A stretch of DNA of 7,072 nt from an uncultured Spirochaetaceae bacterium (GCA_902772605.1 CACYBG010000010.1:1-7072), one strand, 5' to 3'; counted from the stretch's first letter, positions 1-6,650 are shown. Numbers and translations are program-made. The notes: a model not told the origin generated them from the sequence alone.

Positions 1-1
1 C

Positions 2-1090
2 GAGCGTTCATCTGCAATTGAAGAGCAGGTAAGGAACATCACCGAAAGCATTACCGGTTCCGTAAACGAAAGGACTGCATCGCTTGAACAGTCTGTAGTA
101 AACATGGTCACCACGCTTGAGGAAATGGTCAAGGAAAGGACGGGTTCACTTGCTGCATCCGTTACCGACAGGACCGGTTCCCTTGAAAGCGAAATGGTCA
201 CACGCACCGATGCACTTGTCAACCTGATTGAGTCCAAGACTTCATCAATGGAAAAGAATGCTGACGACAGGATGAATGAAGTCGAGCAGTCTCTCAAGGA
301 CAGGACCGCCGGAATCGAAAAGACGTATTCCGCAAGAATTACCGGCCTTGCAAAGATGTATCAGGATAAGACCTCTTCAATCACCAAGGCAATCAAGGTG
401 AACGTCGGAGCACTTGAAAAGGATTTGAACGAAAAGATAGCAGGATTGATTGCATCCGTTAAGGATAGGACTCAGAACCTTGACAAGACCGTACTCGGCG
501 TGGCAAGCACCCTTGAACAGTCCGTCAATGAAAGGACTTCCGGGCTTGAACAGTCCGTTCAGACTTTGGTTGACGACCTCCTTTCAAAGTTCGAGGCAAA
601 GTCCGAGGCACTCAAGTCCGACATCATCACAAGGACGAACGAGCTTGACGACATGGTAAGTCACAAGACTTCCGCCCTTACCGATTCCGTGACTGCAAGG
701 ACTTCTACGATCGAAGAGGAATTCGACGAAAAGATTGCGGCCCTTTCTTCTGCCATCGAGTCCCGTACCGGTGCATTGGAAAATTCACTTGAGGACAGGA
801 CGAATTCTCTCGACAGCCGCCTCAATCAGCAGGTTGCCGAACTTAAGGATGCAATTGAAGGCCGTACCGATTCATTGAAGCAGGAGCTTGAAACCAGGTC
901 AACGGAACTTCAGGCTGCGGTCGAAGAGACTGATGCCGACGTATCCGAAGCAATCAATACGAAGGTAAATAACATTACTGCCGATCTGGTTGAAAAGGTT
1001 TCGGCACTTGAAACTCTCGTACAGCAGAGGACTCAGGAGCTTGAATCCATTTCAAGGAGCAGCATAGAGGAATTCAAGAACAACGTCTCT
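2..1090 (+). repeat. 33 tandem hendecad (11-residue, 33-nt) units within the coiled-coil gene
   Basis: Reading the frame in blocks of 11 codons from nt 2 gives 33 units in one register with no insertion or deletion. The loose consensus is [E/D]-[R/K]-T-x-[S/A/G]-L-[E/x]-x-x-[V/I/L]-x, for example ERTGSLAASVT, DRTGSLESEMV and SRTGALENSLE. Position 6 is hydrophobic (L, I, V, M or F) in all 33 units. Position 10 is hydrophobic or aromatic in all but two (A in unit 8, S in unit 32). Position 2 is R or K in 25 units, and 16 units have R-T or K-T at positions 2-3. The 3-4-4 hydrophobic spacing is that of hendecad coiled coils, which are nearly straight or slightly right-handed, unlike heptads. The register slips by about one residue near nt 1124. 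The DNA repeats are strongly diverged, so the periodicity is kept at protein level. Confidence 0.9.
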
Positions 1091-3805
1091 TCAACGCTTT
1101 CAGAGGCAAGACAGATGGCTGCCATGCTCGATACTGAAACGACCGAAAACACCCAGAGGCTCGATGCACTTCAGACCTCCCTTGATTCAAAGGCTCAGGA
1201 AATGCAGTCAAAGTACGACCAGCTTTTCGAAGAGGCTTACCTCAAGGCGGAACAGAAGGAATCTGCAGCTTACGACAGGTATAAGGAAATGAGCGTTTCC
1301 CATCTGGACAACTACAAGCAGGAACTCCAGCAGTACGTATCCCAGATGCAGCAGAACATTTCCGACTCACTGAATGCGGTTCAGACCAAGGCAAGCAACA
1401 TCCATGCCGAGGTAGAGGAAGCGATTGCAGATACCCGTGCAAAGTACGAGGCTGCGTTGGAGGAATCAAGGGCCATCGGAGTGAAGGTCAATGAGGAAAC
1501 CGGTGCGGCATCAGAAAGGCTGATTCACTTCGAGCAGGAGATGAACGAACAGTTTGCAGTTTTCGATGCCAACCTTTCAAAGGCCATGCAGTCGGTTGCA
1601 CAGGATTACGACACCAAGCAGTCAACGTTCCTTGCAGGACTTGACCGTCAGCTCGACAAATATAAGGAAGAGATGGAGTACCGCTTCAGCATGCTCAATT
1701 CTTCCAGCGGCGACATCGAAAAGCTTGAGGATGCACTCCGCAAGATAATGGAACAGTCACGCGCAAAGATTCTCGGAGACATGGAGAAATTTACGACCAG
1801 CGTTTCAAAGAATCACGTTGATTTCGAGACTGCATTGAAGGCACGCAGCGACGACCTTAAGAAAGAGGTTGAAGCCCTTGAAGCCGGAGTCGAGGAACTC
1901 AAGCAGAAGTCTTACGCAGCCGTCGGATCTCAGCTCAAGGATTTTGAAAACAGCTTCATGGCCGGACTCAAGCAGCGTGAGGTTGAACTCAATCAGCAGC
2001 TTTCCGACTGGAAGAACAAGTTCGATACGAGGATTGAAAATTTCAGCAACTCTTATGAAGAGAGCCGTCGCGATATGGAAACGAAGTATTCCGATCAGCT
2101 CAAGGCCCGCATAGAGGACATTGAAAGCAAGACCGTCGCCCAGGAAAACAGCTTCCAGGCTAACCTCCAGGCCGGACAGTCAACTATACAGAACCAGATA
2201 AACACCGTGAACCAGCGTCTCCACGACTTCATCGAGCAGTACCGCGAGGCATTGAAGAACACCTCTGAGCAGGCTACTTCACTGTTGAAGCAGGAGAGCG
2301 ATGAATACAACAGGCGTGTGGCGGAACAGATGCAGGTAAACGTAAAGAACATGAACGCACAGTTTGAGGAAATGCGTGAAACCATCGAAAAGAGGCAGAA
2401 AGAGGAAAACCACCTCATCGATTCTTCAATCGAGGATTTCAATTCATGGAAACAGAAGATTACCCAGCAGTACAAGGATTCAAGCACCCAGTACGAAGAG
2501 CAGCTTGCGATGTTCACTCAGAAACAGAAGCAGGGACTTGCCGATCTGGACGAAAAGACAAGGGAATCCCGCCTGAAGGTTCAGCAGGACATTCAGACGC
2601 TCAACGACAAGGCCGACGATGCACTCCGCGAATACGAGGAGAGGGCAAAGCAGGTTATGGACCAGCTCCAGGAAAGGTGTACCTCCGTACTCCAGAGTAC
2701 TCAGGGCATGTTCTCTGAGGCGACAAGCCAGGCCGACATGAAGATAAAGAACCTCAAGAGGGACCTTCAGGAGACTGCCGACGGTGACAGGGCCGCATAT
2801 CAGAAGATGATAACCAGGCTCAACGACGACACCAACAGCCTCCAGCTTAAGATTGATGAAATCAACAAGGGAATCTCAAGGTTCACCGCCCAGACGGGAC
2901 TCTTCGACAAGGCGGAGACGCTCAGAAAGCAGCTTGAATCTGCAATCGAGGGACTCAAGGACAAGATAAACGGATTTGCGGCTTACGATGCCAAGGTAAT
3001 CAACCTTAGGAATCAGTTCGACCAGATTCAGAAACTTGCAGGCGAAGTCGATTCCCGCATGTCCGGATACATGAACCAGAAGAATCAGCTTGATGCAATG
3101 GACCAGAAGTTCAGCAGAATCATGGCGCTCAGCAATTCAATGGACGAAAGGCTTGCGGAACTCAACACCAGCAGCGACAGCCTTGTAAACATGCAGCAGA
3201 TGATCCACAACTTTGAGAATTCAATCAGTGGAATCCAGGCTCAGTACGACAGGATTGAACACAAGTCCGAGGTGATTGAAAAGGTCGCAAGCAACGTGGA
3301 CAATACCGCCGACCGCATCCTTGATCTGGAAAAGAGGCTCATTGAGTGCAACAAGCAGCTCAACACGATGCCGGAGCAGGTGGAGGACCTCCAGTCTGGA
3401 ATCAAGAAGATTATGGACAACAACGGAAACATCAACGATGCAGTCGATAAGCTTTCTTCTCTCCAGAAGATTTTCGATGAGACGGAATCTCGCATCGACG
3501 ACCTGAACGACAGGATCGATACGATTTCCGAAACTGAGGAAAGGCTCCAGACCCTTACGGAAAAGGCTGAAAACCAGATTGAAGACCTGAGGGTGCTTGG
3601 AAAGAGCGGAGTGTCCAAGAGGAAGGAAAGTCCCGCTGCAAAGTCCAAGGCCGGAAAATCAACGGCTTCACTGACTCCTAGCCTCAGGGCGCGCGTACGT
3701 TCACTCAAGGAAAAGGGATGGACGAACGAGGAGATTGCAGAGAACCTTTCAATCAATGAAGACATGGTCGAGTTGATTCTGGAAGTGCCTTCAGATGACG
3801 ATTAA
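2..3805 (+). CDS. Giant coiled-coil protein, SpiroCoCo-like (5'-truncated by the window edge)
   Basis: An open frame runs from the first complete codon (nt 2) to a TAA at 3803-3805, giving 1267 visible residues. The ATG at 104 is not the start, because the same repeat pattern continues upstream of it to the edge. The protein is almost entirely alpha-helical coiled coil, rich in E, K, Q, S and D with very few prolines. Residues from nt 2-1090 form regular 11-residue repeats. Then comes a long irregular coiled coil with more F, Y and W. From about nt 2860 (motif QTGLFDKAETL) there is a C-terminal region resembling treponemal SpiroCoCo proteins as I remember them. A K/S/A-rich basic linker (about 3600-3679) leads to a final helix-turn-helix-like segment (3680-3802; GWTNEEIAENLSIN, then VELILEV). 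The cellular role is unknown. Any N-terminal membrane anchor would lie outside the window. The coiled-coil nature is certain; the family name is recognition from memory. Other long coiled-coil families, such as filament or SMC-like proteins, are possible but lack this tail. Confidence 0.8.
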   Translation, partial: ERSSAIEEQVRNITESITGSVNERTASLEQSVVNMVTTLEEMVKERTGSLAASVTDRTGSLESEMVTRTDALVNLIESKTSSMEKNADDRMNEVEQSLKDRTAGIEKTYSARITGLAKMYQDKTSSITKAIKVNVGALEKDLNEKIAGLIASVKDRTQNLDKTVLGVASTLEQSVNERTSGLEQSVQTLVDDLLSKFEAKSEALKSDIITRTNELDDMVSHKTSALTDSVTARTSTIEEEFDEKIAALSSAIESRTGALENSLEDRTNSLDSRLNQQVAELKDAIEGRTDSLKQELETRSTELQAAVEETDADVSEAINTKVNNITADLVEKVSALETLVQQRTQELESISRSSIEEFKNNVSSTLSEARQMAAMLDTETTENTQRLDALQTSLDSKAQEMQSKYDQLFEEAYLKAEQKESAAYDRYKEMSVSHLDNYKQELQQYVSQMQQNISDSLNAVQTKASNIHAEVEEAIADTRAKYEAALEESRAIGVKVNEETGAASERLIHFEQEMNEQFAVFDANLSKAMQSVAQDYDTKQSTFLAGLDRQLDKYKEEMEYRFSMLNSSSGDIEKLEDALRKIMEQSRAKILGDMEKFTTSVSKNHVDFETALKARSDDLKKEVEALEAGVEELKQKSYAAVGSQLKDFENSFMAGLKQREVELNQQLSDWKNKFDTRIENFSNSYEESRRDMETKYSDQLKARIEDIESKTVAQENSFQANLQAGQSTIQNQINTVNQRLHDFIEQYREALKNTSEQATSLLKQESDEYNRRVAEQMQVNVKNMNAQFEEMRETIEKRQKEENHLIDSSIEDFNSWKQKITQQYKDSSTQYEEQLAMFTQKQKQGLADLDEKTRESRLKVQQDIQTLNDKADDALREYEERAKQVMDQLQERCTSVLQSTQGMFSEATSQADMKIKNLKRDLQETADGDRAAYQKMITRLNDDTNSLQLKIDEINKGISRFTAQTGLFDKAETLRKQLESAIEGLKDKINGFAAYDAKVINLRNQFDQIQKLAGEVDSRMSGYMNQKNQLDAMDQKFSRIMALSNSMDERLAELNTSSDSLVNMQQMIHNFENSISGIQAQYDRIEHKSEVIEKVASNVDNTADRILDLEKRLIECNKQLNTMPEQVEDLQSGIKKIMDNNGNINDAVDKLSSLQKIFDETESRIDDLNDRIDTISETEERLQTLTEKAENQIEDLRVLGKSGVSKRKESPAAKSKAGKSTASLTPSLRARVRSLKEKGWTNEEIAENLSINEDMVELILEVPSDDD
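3680..3802 (+). other. C-terminal helix-turn-helix-like segment of the coiled-coil protein
   Basis: The last 41 residues leave the coiled-coil pattern. They read as helix (LRARVRSLKEKG), turn, helix (TNEEIAENL), turn, helix (NEDMVELILEV), with the G-x-x-x-x-E-I-A-x-x-L signature common to small HTH domains of the sigma-70 region 4 or resolvase type. A basic linker with about eight lysines precedes it. Similar short 'EIA..L..s..EVELIL' tails occur on other bacterial proteins without proven DNA binding, so the fold is a reasonable inference and the function is open. Confidence 0.55.
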
Positions 3806-3848
3806 TTCTTGCGGCATTGACTTTGCGGTCGTGCCTTAAAGACGAAAG

Positions 3849-3879
3849 AACCCCGATTGCTTTTGCGTCGGGGTTTTTT
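3849..3879 (+). terminator. Intrinsic terminator of the coiled-coil gene
   Basis: AACCCCGA (3849-3856) pairs perfectly with TCGGGGTT (3868-3875) around an 11-nt loop and runs into six T (3874-3879). It lies 43 bp after the stop codon, between two convergent genes. On the opposite strand the hairpin is followed only by TTCTTTC, so it would stop ispDF transcripts less well. Confidence 0.85.
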
Positions 3880-3934
3880 CATTGCTTGTAAAATCGTCCG
3901 TGTGTTTCAGGGGATTCCGGTAAATTTCGGAAAA

Positions 3935-5146
3935 TCATTTTTTCAGGAGACAGACGCAGTAGGCCTTTATTGCCAGTCCCTGTCCTATGGAGTCGAGGCT
4001 TTCGTTTGTCTTTGCCTTTACGAAAATCCTGTCTTCTTCAACGCCGAGTATTTCTGCAATGGACTCTATGACCTGTTTGCGCCACGGTAGGAATTTCGGT
4101 TTTTCAAATTCAAGGACGCAATCCATGTTTTCGAGTTGCCATCCAGCGTTCTGTACGTCCGACCAGATTTTTTTCAGCAGGAGGGATGAGTCTGCATCCT
4201 TCCATTTCGGGTCTTCAGGCGGAAAATACGAACCGATGTCTCCGAGCCCCGAAGCACCGAGCAGAGAGTCGCTGATTGCATGAAGAAGTACGTCTCCGTC
4301 GGAATGTCCCTTTTCTCCTTTTTCCGAAGGGATGTCCACTCCTCCAATCATGAGTCGCCTTCCTTCCACAAGCTGATGCAAATCGGTTCCGAATCCGATT
4401 CTTGTCATTGCAGGCACCTCCGGTATGTCCTCCCGATATGTAATCTTCCTGTTTCCGAGTTCGCCGCGACTCAGGTGAACTTTCCGGCCGCCGGTAAATT
4501 CAGGGAATGAGTCCCAGATTTCGCTGTCGTCCGTGAATTCCCTTTCAATCGATGACGCTTTCCTGTGGCATGAAAGCAGGGGAGTAAGCAGAAATGCCTG
4601 AGGGGTCTGTACTGCAGAAAGGTTTTTCCTTACCAGATGTGCCGTGATTGTCGATGTTCCAGAATTGTCCTTGAACGTGTCTACTGCGGGAATTGCCGGG
4701 ACTGATGCTCCGTATCTTTCGGCCGTATCGACTGCATCGGAAATTACTTCGACGCTTACGTATGGACGCGCACTGTCGTGAATCAGTACGATTCGGTTTT
4801 CTTCTTCCTGTTGATTTTCAGCTGAGCCGAGTTTTTCCAGTGCATTGAGTACGGATTCCTGCCTGGTTTTTCCGCCGTTTATGAAAGTCAGACGGTTCAT
4901 GGAACTCCTGGTCTTTTCGTCCTTTTCGAGTGCAGACCGTGCATCGTCCTCTCCGCCTGCCGGAACGGTTATGATTATGCTTGAAAAGTTACGGGAATAA
5001 ATTTCCTCGTACCTTAGGAAAGCCCCGAGCGATGCCGAAAGAACGGTGCCGGAGCCCAGCTTGAGGTATTCTTTTTTTTTACCGGTCCCGAGTCTGGTTG
5101 AGGAACCGGCTGCCAGAAGTATAAGGTTCAGCTCCCTATTCTTCAT
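3935..5146 (-). CDS. ispDF: Bifunctional IspD/IspF (MEP cytidylyltransferase / MECDP synthase)
   Basis: This 403-residue cytosolic enzyme of the MEP isoprenoid pathway should make CDP-ME from MEP and CTP (IspD half). It should also cyclise CDP-MEP to MECDP with release of CMP (IspF half). IspD spans about residues 5-241: nucleotide loop AAGSSTRLG (12-20), KKEYL (24-28, the PKQYL equivalent), GGKTRQESV (91-99), HDSARP (123-128), QTPQAF (180-185) and NRKIT (232-236). IspF spans 249-403: metal ligands D255 and H257 (TDLH) and H281 (GHSDGDV), GLGDIG (300-305), and T380/E382 in KTNES. Only about six residues link the halves. The start is ATG at 5146, or the adjacent ATG at 5149. The open frame extends further upstream but there it is the antisense-free shadow of carD. 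The gene overlaps carD by 11 bp and has no clear Shine-Dalgarno, so translational coupling is likely. The IspF half lacks two residues of the E. coli central cavity (R142 becomes Q389, E149 becomes Y396). Confidence 0.95.
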   Translation of the reverse strand: MKNRELNLILLAAGSSTRLGTGKKKEYLKLGSGTVLSASLGAFLRYEEIYSRNFSSIIITVPAGGEDDARSALEKDEKTRSSMNRLTFINGGKTRQESVLNALEKLGSAENQQEEENRIVLIHDSARPYVSVEVISDAVDTAERYGASVPAIPAVDTFKDNSGTSTITAHLVRKNLSAVQTPQAFLLTPLLSCHRKASSIEREFTDDSEIWDSFPEFTGGRKVHLSRGELGNRKITYREDIPEVPAMTRIGFGTDLHQLVEGRRLMIGGVDIPSEKGEKGHSDGDVLLHAISDSLLGASGLGDIGSYFPPEDPKWKDADSSLLLKKIWSDVQNAGWQLENMDCVLEFEKPKFLPWRKQVIESIAEILGVEEDRIFVKAKTNESLDSIGQGLAIKAYCVCLLKK

Positions 5147-5774
5147 CATCTGATTCGTCGTCGTCATCATCCGAATCGTCGTGGCTTGAATACTTAATCT
5201 CTTCGTCGTCCTCGTCGTCAAATTCGTCTGAATCGTCGTCCATCGTAGATGTGATTTTCTTGTCCACCCTGAGTCCGAGAGGTTCCAGCTTTGCATGGAA
5301 CATTGCCTCGACTTCTTCAGGTGAAATGCCCAGTGCTTCGGAAATTTCATCCTTGAGCAGGGTCTTTGCGTTTTCGTAAAGCTTCCTTTCCTGAATAGGG
5401 AGTTCCTTGACCTTTGAGCGGTAGTAAAGGCTCCTGACAATCTGGGTGATGTCCTGAACGGTTCCTTTTTTAAGGAGTTCCAGGTTTATCTGGTATCTGA
5501 GCTTCCAGTCTGACGTTGCAGGCTCAAAGTTTTCGGAAATCATGTCGATTGCCTTTTGGGCTTCTTCTTTTGAAACTATAGCCCTTATGCCCAGGAGATG
5601 GGCGTTCTTAACCGGAACCATGACGGTCATTTCCGAAACCGGGATGTAAATCTTGTAGTAATAGACCATCTCGCCCTTGAATTCCTTCTTGAACACGTCG
5701 GTGACTGTTCCCACACCCTGACTTGGGTACACAACCTTCTGGTTGATTGCAAATTCTGTCTTTGGTTTTGCCAT
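5136..5774 (-). CDS. carD: CarD/CdnL-family RNA polymerase-binding transcription regulator with acidic tail
   Basis: This is a 212-residue protein. Residues about 8-66 form the Tudor-like RNA polymerase beta-binding domain (FAINQKVVYPSQGVGTV, then YYYKIYIP and MVPVKN). Residues about 67-168 form the helical DNA-contacting domain. W90 in the segment SDWKLRYQINLELLKKG corresponds to the tryptophan that mycobacterial CarD places against the upstream edge of the transcription bubble. Family members stabilise open complexes, notably at rRNA promoters. Unusually, residues 179-212 form an acidic tail (24 of 34 are D or E) not found in mycobacterial CarD. The ATG at 5774 was chosen because family homology starts just after it and because a promoter occupies the DNA immediately upstream; the frame stays open to 5846 but that extension would run through the promoter. 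No Shine-Dalgarno is visible. It is first in an operon with ispDF and overlaps it by 11 bp. Confidence 0.93.
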   Translation of the reverse strand: MAKPKTEFAINQKVVYPSQGVGTVTDVFKKEFKGEMVYYYKIYIPVSEMTVMVPVKNAHLLGIRAIVSKEEAQKAIDMISENFEPATSDWKLRYQINLELLKKGTVQDITQIVRSLYYRSKVKELPIQERKLYENAKTLLKDEISEALGISPEEVEAMFHAKLEPLGLRVDKKITSTMDDDSDEFDDEDDEEIKYSSHDDSDDDDDESDDEE

Positions 5775-5809
5775 GCGTCCATTATAGCACAGGAAACAGG
5801 AAATTTCAA
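5774..5809 (-). promoter_or_regulatory. Near-consensus sigma-70 promoter of carD-ispDF, predicted leaderless start
   Basis: On the minus strand TTGAAA (5809-5804) is followed by a 17-bp spacer (5803-5787) and a perfect TATAAT (5786-5781). Six bases (GGACGC) separate the -10 box from the carD ATG. With the usual spacing, +1 is the A of that ATG (5774). The spacer and the six bases contain no Shine-Dalgarno-like sequence, so carD mRNA is predicted to begin at, or within a base or two of, its start codon. Confidence 0.8.
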
Positions 5810-5828
5810 ATGGTCGTTCAGTTTTTTG

Positions 5829-5965
5829 TGCGTCCAAACCCTTCAAAAAGGGATTCCGGGCGTTGCGGGCGGGAAAAAAGGATGGCGTAGGCCGGATTAC
5901 ATGGGATTCCCGCAGAAGGGGTAGGGAGGAACGGAAGTTCCGAGCGTAGGGGAAGGCTTTCCCCC
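5829..5965. other. Unexplained G-rich intergenic segment with stacked short inverted repeats
   Basis: Between the adk terminator and the carD promoter lies a stretch unlike its surroundings, G-rich on the plus strand. It contains CCCTT/AAGGG (5839-5843 / 5848-5852), GGAAC/GTTCC (5928-5932 / 5937-5941) and GGGGAA/TTCCCC (5949-5954 / 5959-5964), each with a 4-nt loop. It also has direct repeats GGGATTCC (5850-5857, 5903-5910) and GCGTAGG (5885-5891, 5944-5950). No credible gene is present in any frame. It could be a small dispersed repeat element, a decayed gene or a structured regulatory region; the sequence alone does not decide. Confidence 0.5.
5850..5873 (+). other. Canonical G-quadruplex motif upstream of carD
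   Basis: Four GGG tracts with loops of 5, 6 and 1 nt (GGG-N5-GGG-N6-GGG-N-GGG) match the standard three-tetrad pattern. The motif is on the plus strand, which is the template strand for carD-direction transcription, about 40 bp upstream of the -35 box. Folding in vivo is not shown. Confidence 0.45.
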
Positions 5966-6006
5966 AAAAAAAAACCGCAGTCCAAACGGATTGCGGCTGT
6001 TTTTTT
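5966..6006 (-). terminator. Intrinsic terminator of adk (bidirectional in shape)
   Basis: On the minus strand CCGCAATCC (5996-5988), loop GTTT, GGACTGCGG (5983-5975) makes a 9-bp stem with one G-U pair, followed by nine T (5974-5966). A run of seven A precedes the stem (6006-6000), so it would also work on the plus strand, although no gene reads into it from that side. It begins a few bases after the adk stop codon. Confidence 0.9.
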
Positions 6007-6012
6007 ACGGAT

Positions 6013-6645
6013 TTATTTTACCGGGAAGAGTTTCTTGAAGTCGACCAGGACTTCCTTACTGTCGCGGGCTGAGTCGATGTCAATCATCTTGTTCAGCTTG
6101 CGGTAGAAGTCGATCAAAGGCTCCGTTTCCTTGCGGTAGACTTCAAGGCGATGGGTGATTGATTCGAGCTTGTCGTCTTCGCGGGTGAACAGTTCGCCAC
6201 CGCACTTGTCGCATTTTCCCTCTACCTTTGGAGGCATGAATTTTACGTTGTAGTTTGCCTTGCATTCCTTGCACACGCGGCGGTTTGAAAGGCGGTCGAT
6301 TATGAGCTGGTTGTCAACTTCGAAATTTACCACCTGAACCTGGATGCCGAGCTTTTCGAATGCCTCTGCCTGGGGAATGGTGCGTGGGAATCCGTCGAGG
6401 ATGAAACCGTTCTTGCAGTCGTCCTTCTTGAGGCGGTCTTCAACGATTTCCAGAACCACTTCGTCGCTTACAAGTCCACCGGCGTCCATGATTGCCTTTA
6501 CCTTTTTACCGAGTTCCGTCTGGTTCTTGATGTTCTCGCGGAAGATGTCTCCGGTCGAAATCTGCGGAATCTTGTATTCTTCTGAAACCTGTGCTGCGAG
6601 CGTACCTTTGCCGGCTCCTGGTGGTCCTAAGAAAATGAAATTCAT
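6013..6645 (-). CDS. adk: Adenylate kinase, long form with zinc-binding LID
   Basis: This 210-residue cytosolic enzyme interconverts ATP + AMP and 2 ADP, keeping adenylate energy charge. Near the N terminus is the P-loop GPPGAGKGT (7-15). STGD (30-33) opens the AMP-binding region, DGFPRT is at 84-89, and the LID covers about 121-158. The LID carries four cysteines, C125-x2-C128 and C145-x2-C148, the zinc-binding arrangement found in Gram-positives and many other bacteria but not in E. coli. HRLEVY (165-170) follows, as in the family. Length is normal. The ATG at 6645 is chosen because the family begins M-[NR]-x-[IV]-x-L-G-P-P-G and because AAGGAGA lies six bases before it. An in-frame ATG at 6723 would add 26 residues of non-conserved sequence. 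The gene has its own terminator and probably its own promoter, but no terminator separates it from the gene to its right, so readthrough is possible. Confidence 0.97.
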   Translation of the reverse strand: MNFIFLGPPGAGKGTLAAQVSEEYKIPQISTGDIFRENIKNQTELGKKVKAIMDAGGLVSDEVVLEIVEDRLKKDDCKNGFILDGFPRTIPQAEAFEKLGIQVQVVNFEVDNQLIIDRLSNRRVCKECKANYNVKFMPPKVEGKCDKCGGELFTREDDKLESITHRLEVYRKETEPLIDFYRKLNKMIDIDSARDSKEVLVDFKKLFPVK

Positions 6646-6650
6646 ATTTT

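Noticed and set aside
2..1090. Period of 33 nt suggesting a CRISPR or tandem DNA repeat array
   Set aside because: The units are not conserved at DNA level; the period comes from an 11-residue protein repeat in one open frame.
2095..2517. Antisense open frame of 140 codons opposite the coiled-coil gene
   Set aside because: It is rich in S, C, F and W, typical of the reverse of K/E/Q-rich coiled-coil codons, with no motif and no start signal.
3241..3765. Antisense open frame of 174 codons opposite the coiled-coil C-terminus
   Set aside because: Serine- and leucine-rich reverse shadow without family motifs; the plus-strand reading is strongly coding here.
3915..3932. TTCCG/CGGAA hairpin as a terminator for ispDF
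   Set aside because: Only 5 bp with an 8-nt loop, it overlaps no T-run on the minus strand, and so lacks the intrinsic-terminator pattern.
5147..5440. N-terminal extension of ispDF up to an ATG at 5440
   Set aside because: That stretch codes for CarD in another frame, and IspD homology begins only at about 5140, so the start is at 5146 or 5149.
5775..5846. N-terminal extension of CarD to an ATG at 5846
   Set aside because: The added 24 residues do not resemble the family, and the DNA holds a near-perfect -35/-10 promoter instead.
5598..5924. Plus-strand open frame of 108 codons across the carD start and intergenic region
   Set aside because: It is mostly antisense to carD and its promoter, has no Shine-Dalgarno, and shows no recognisable family.
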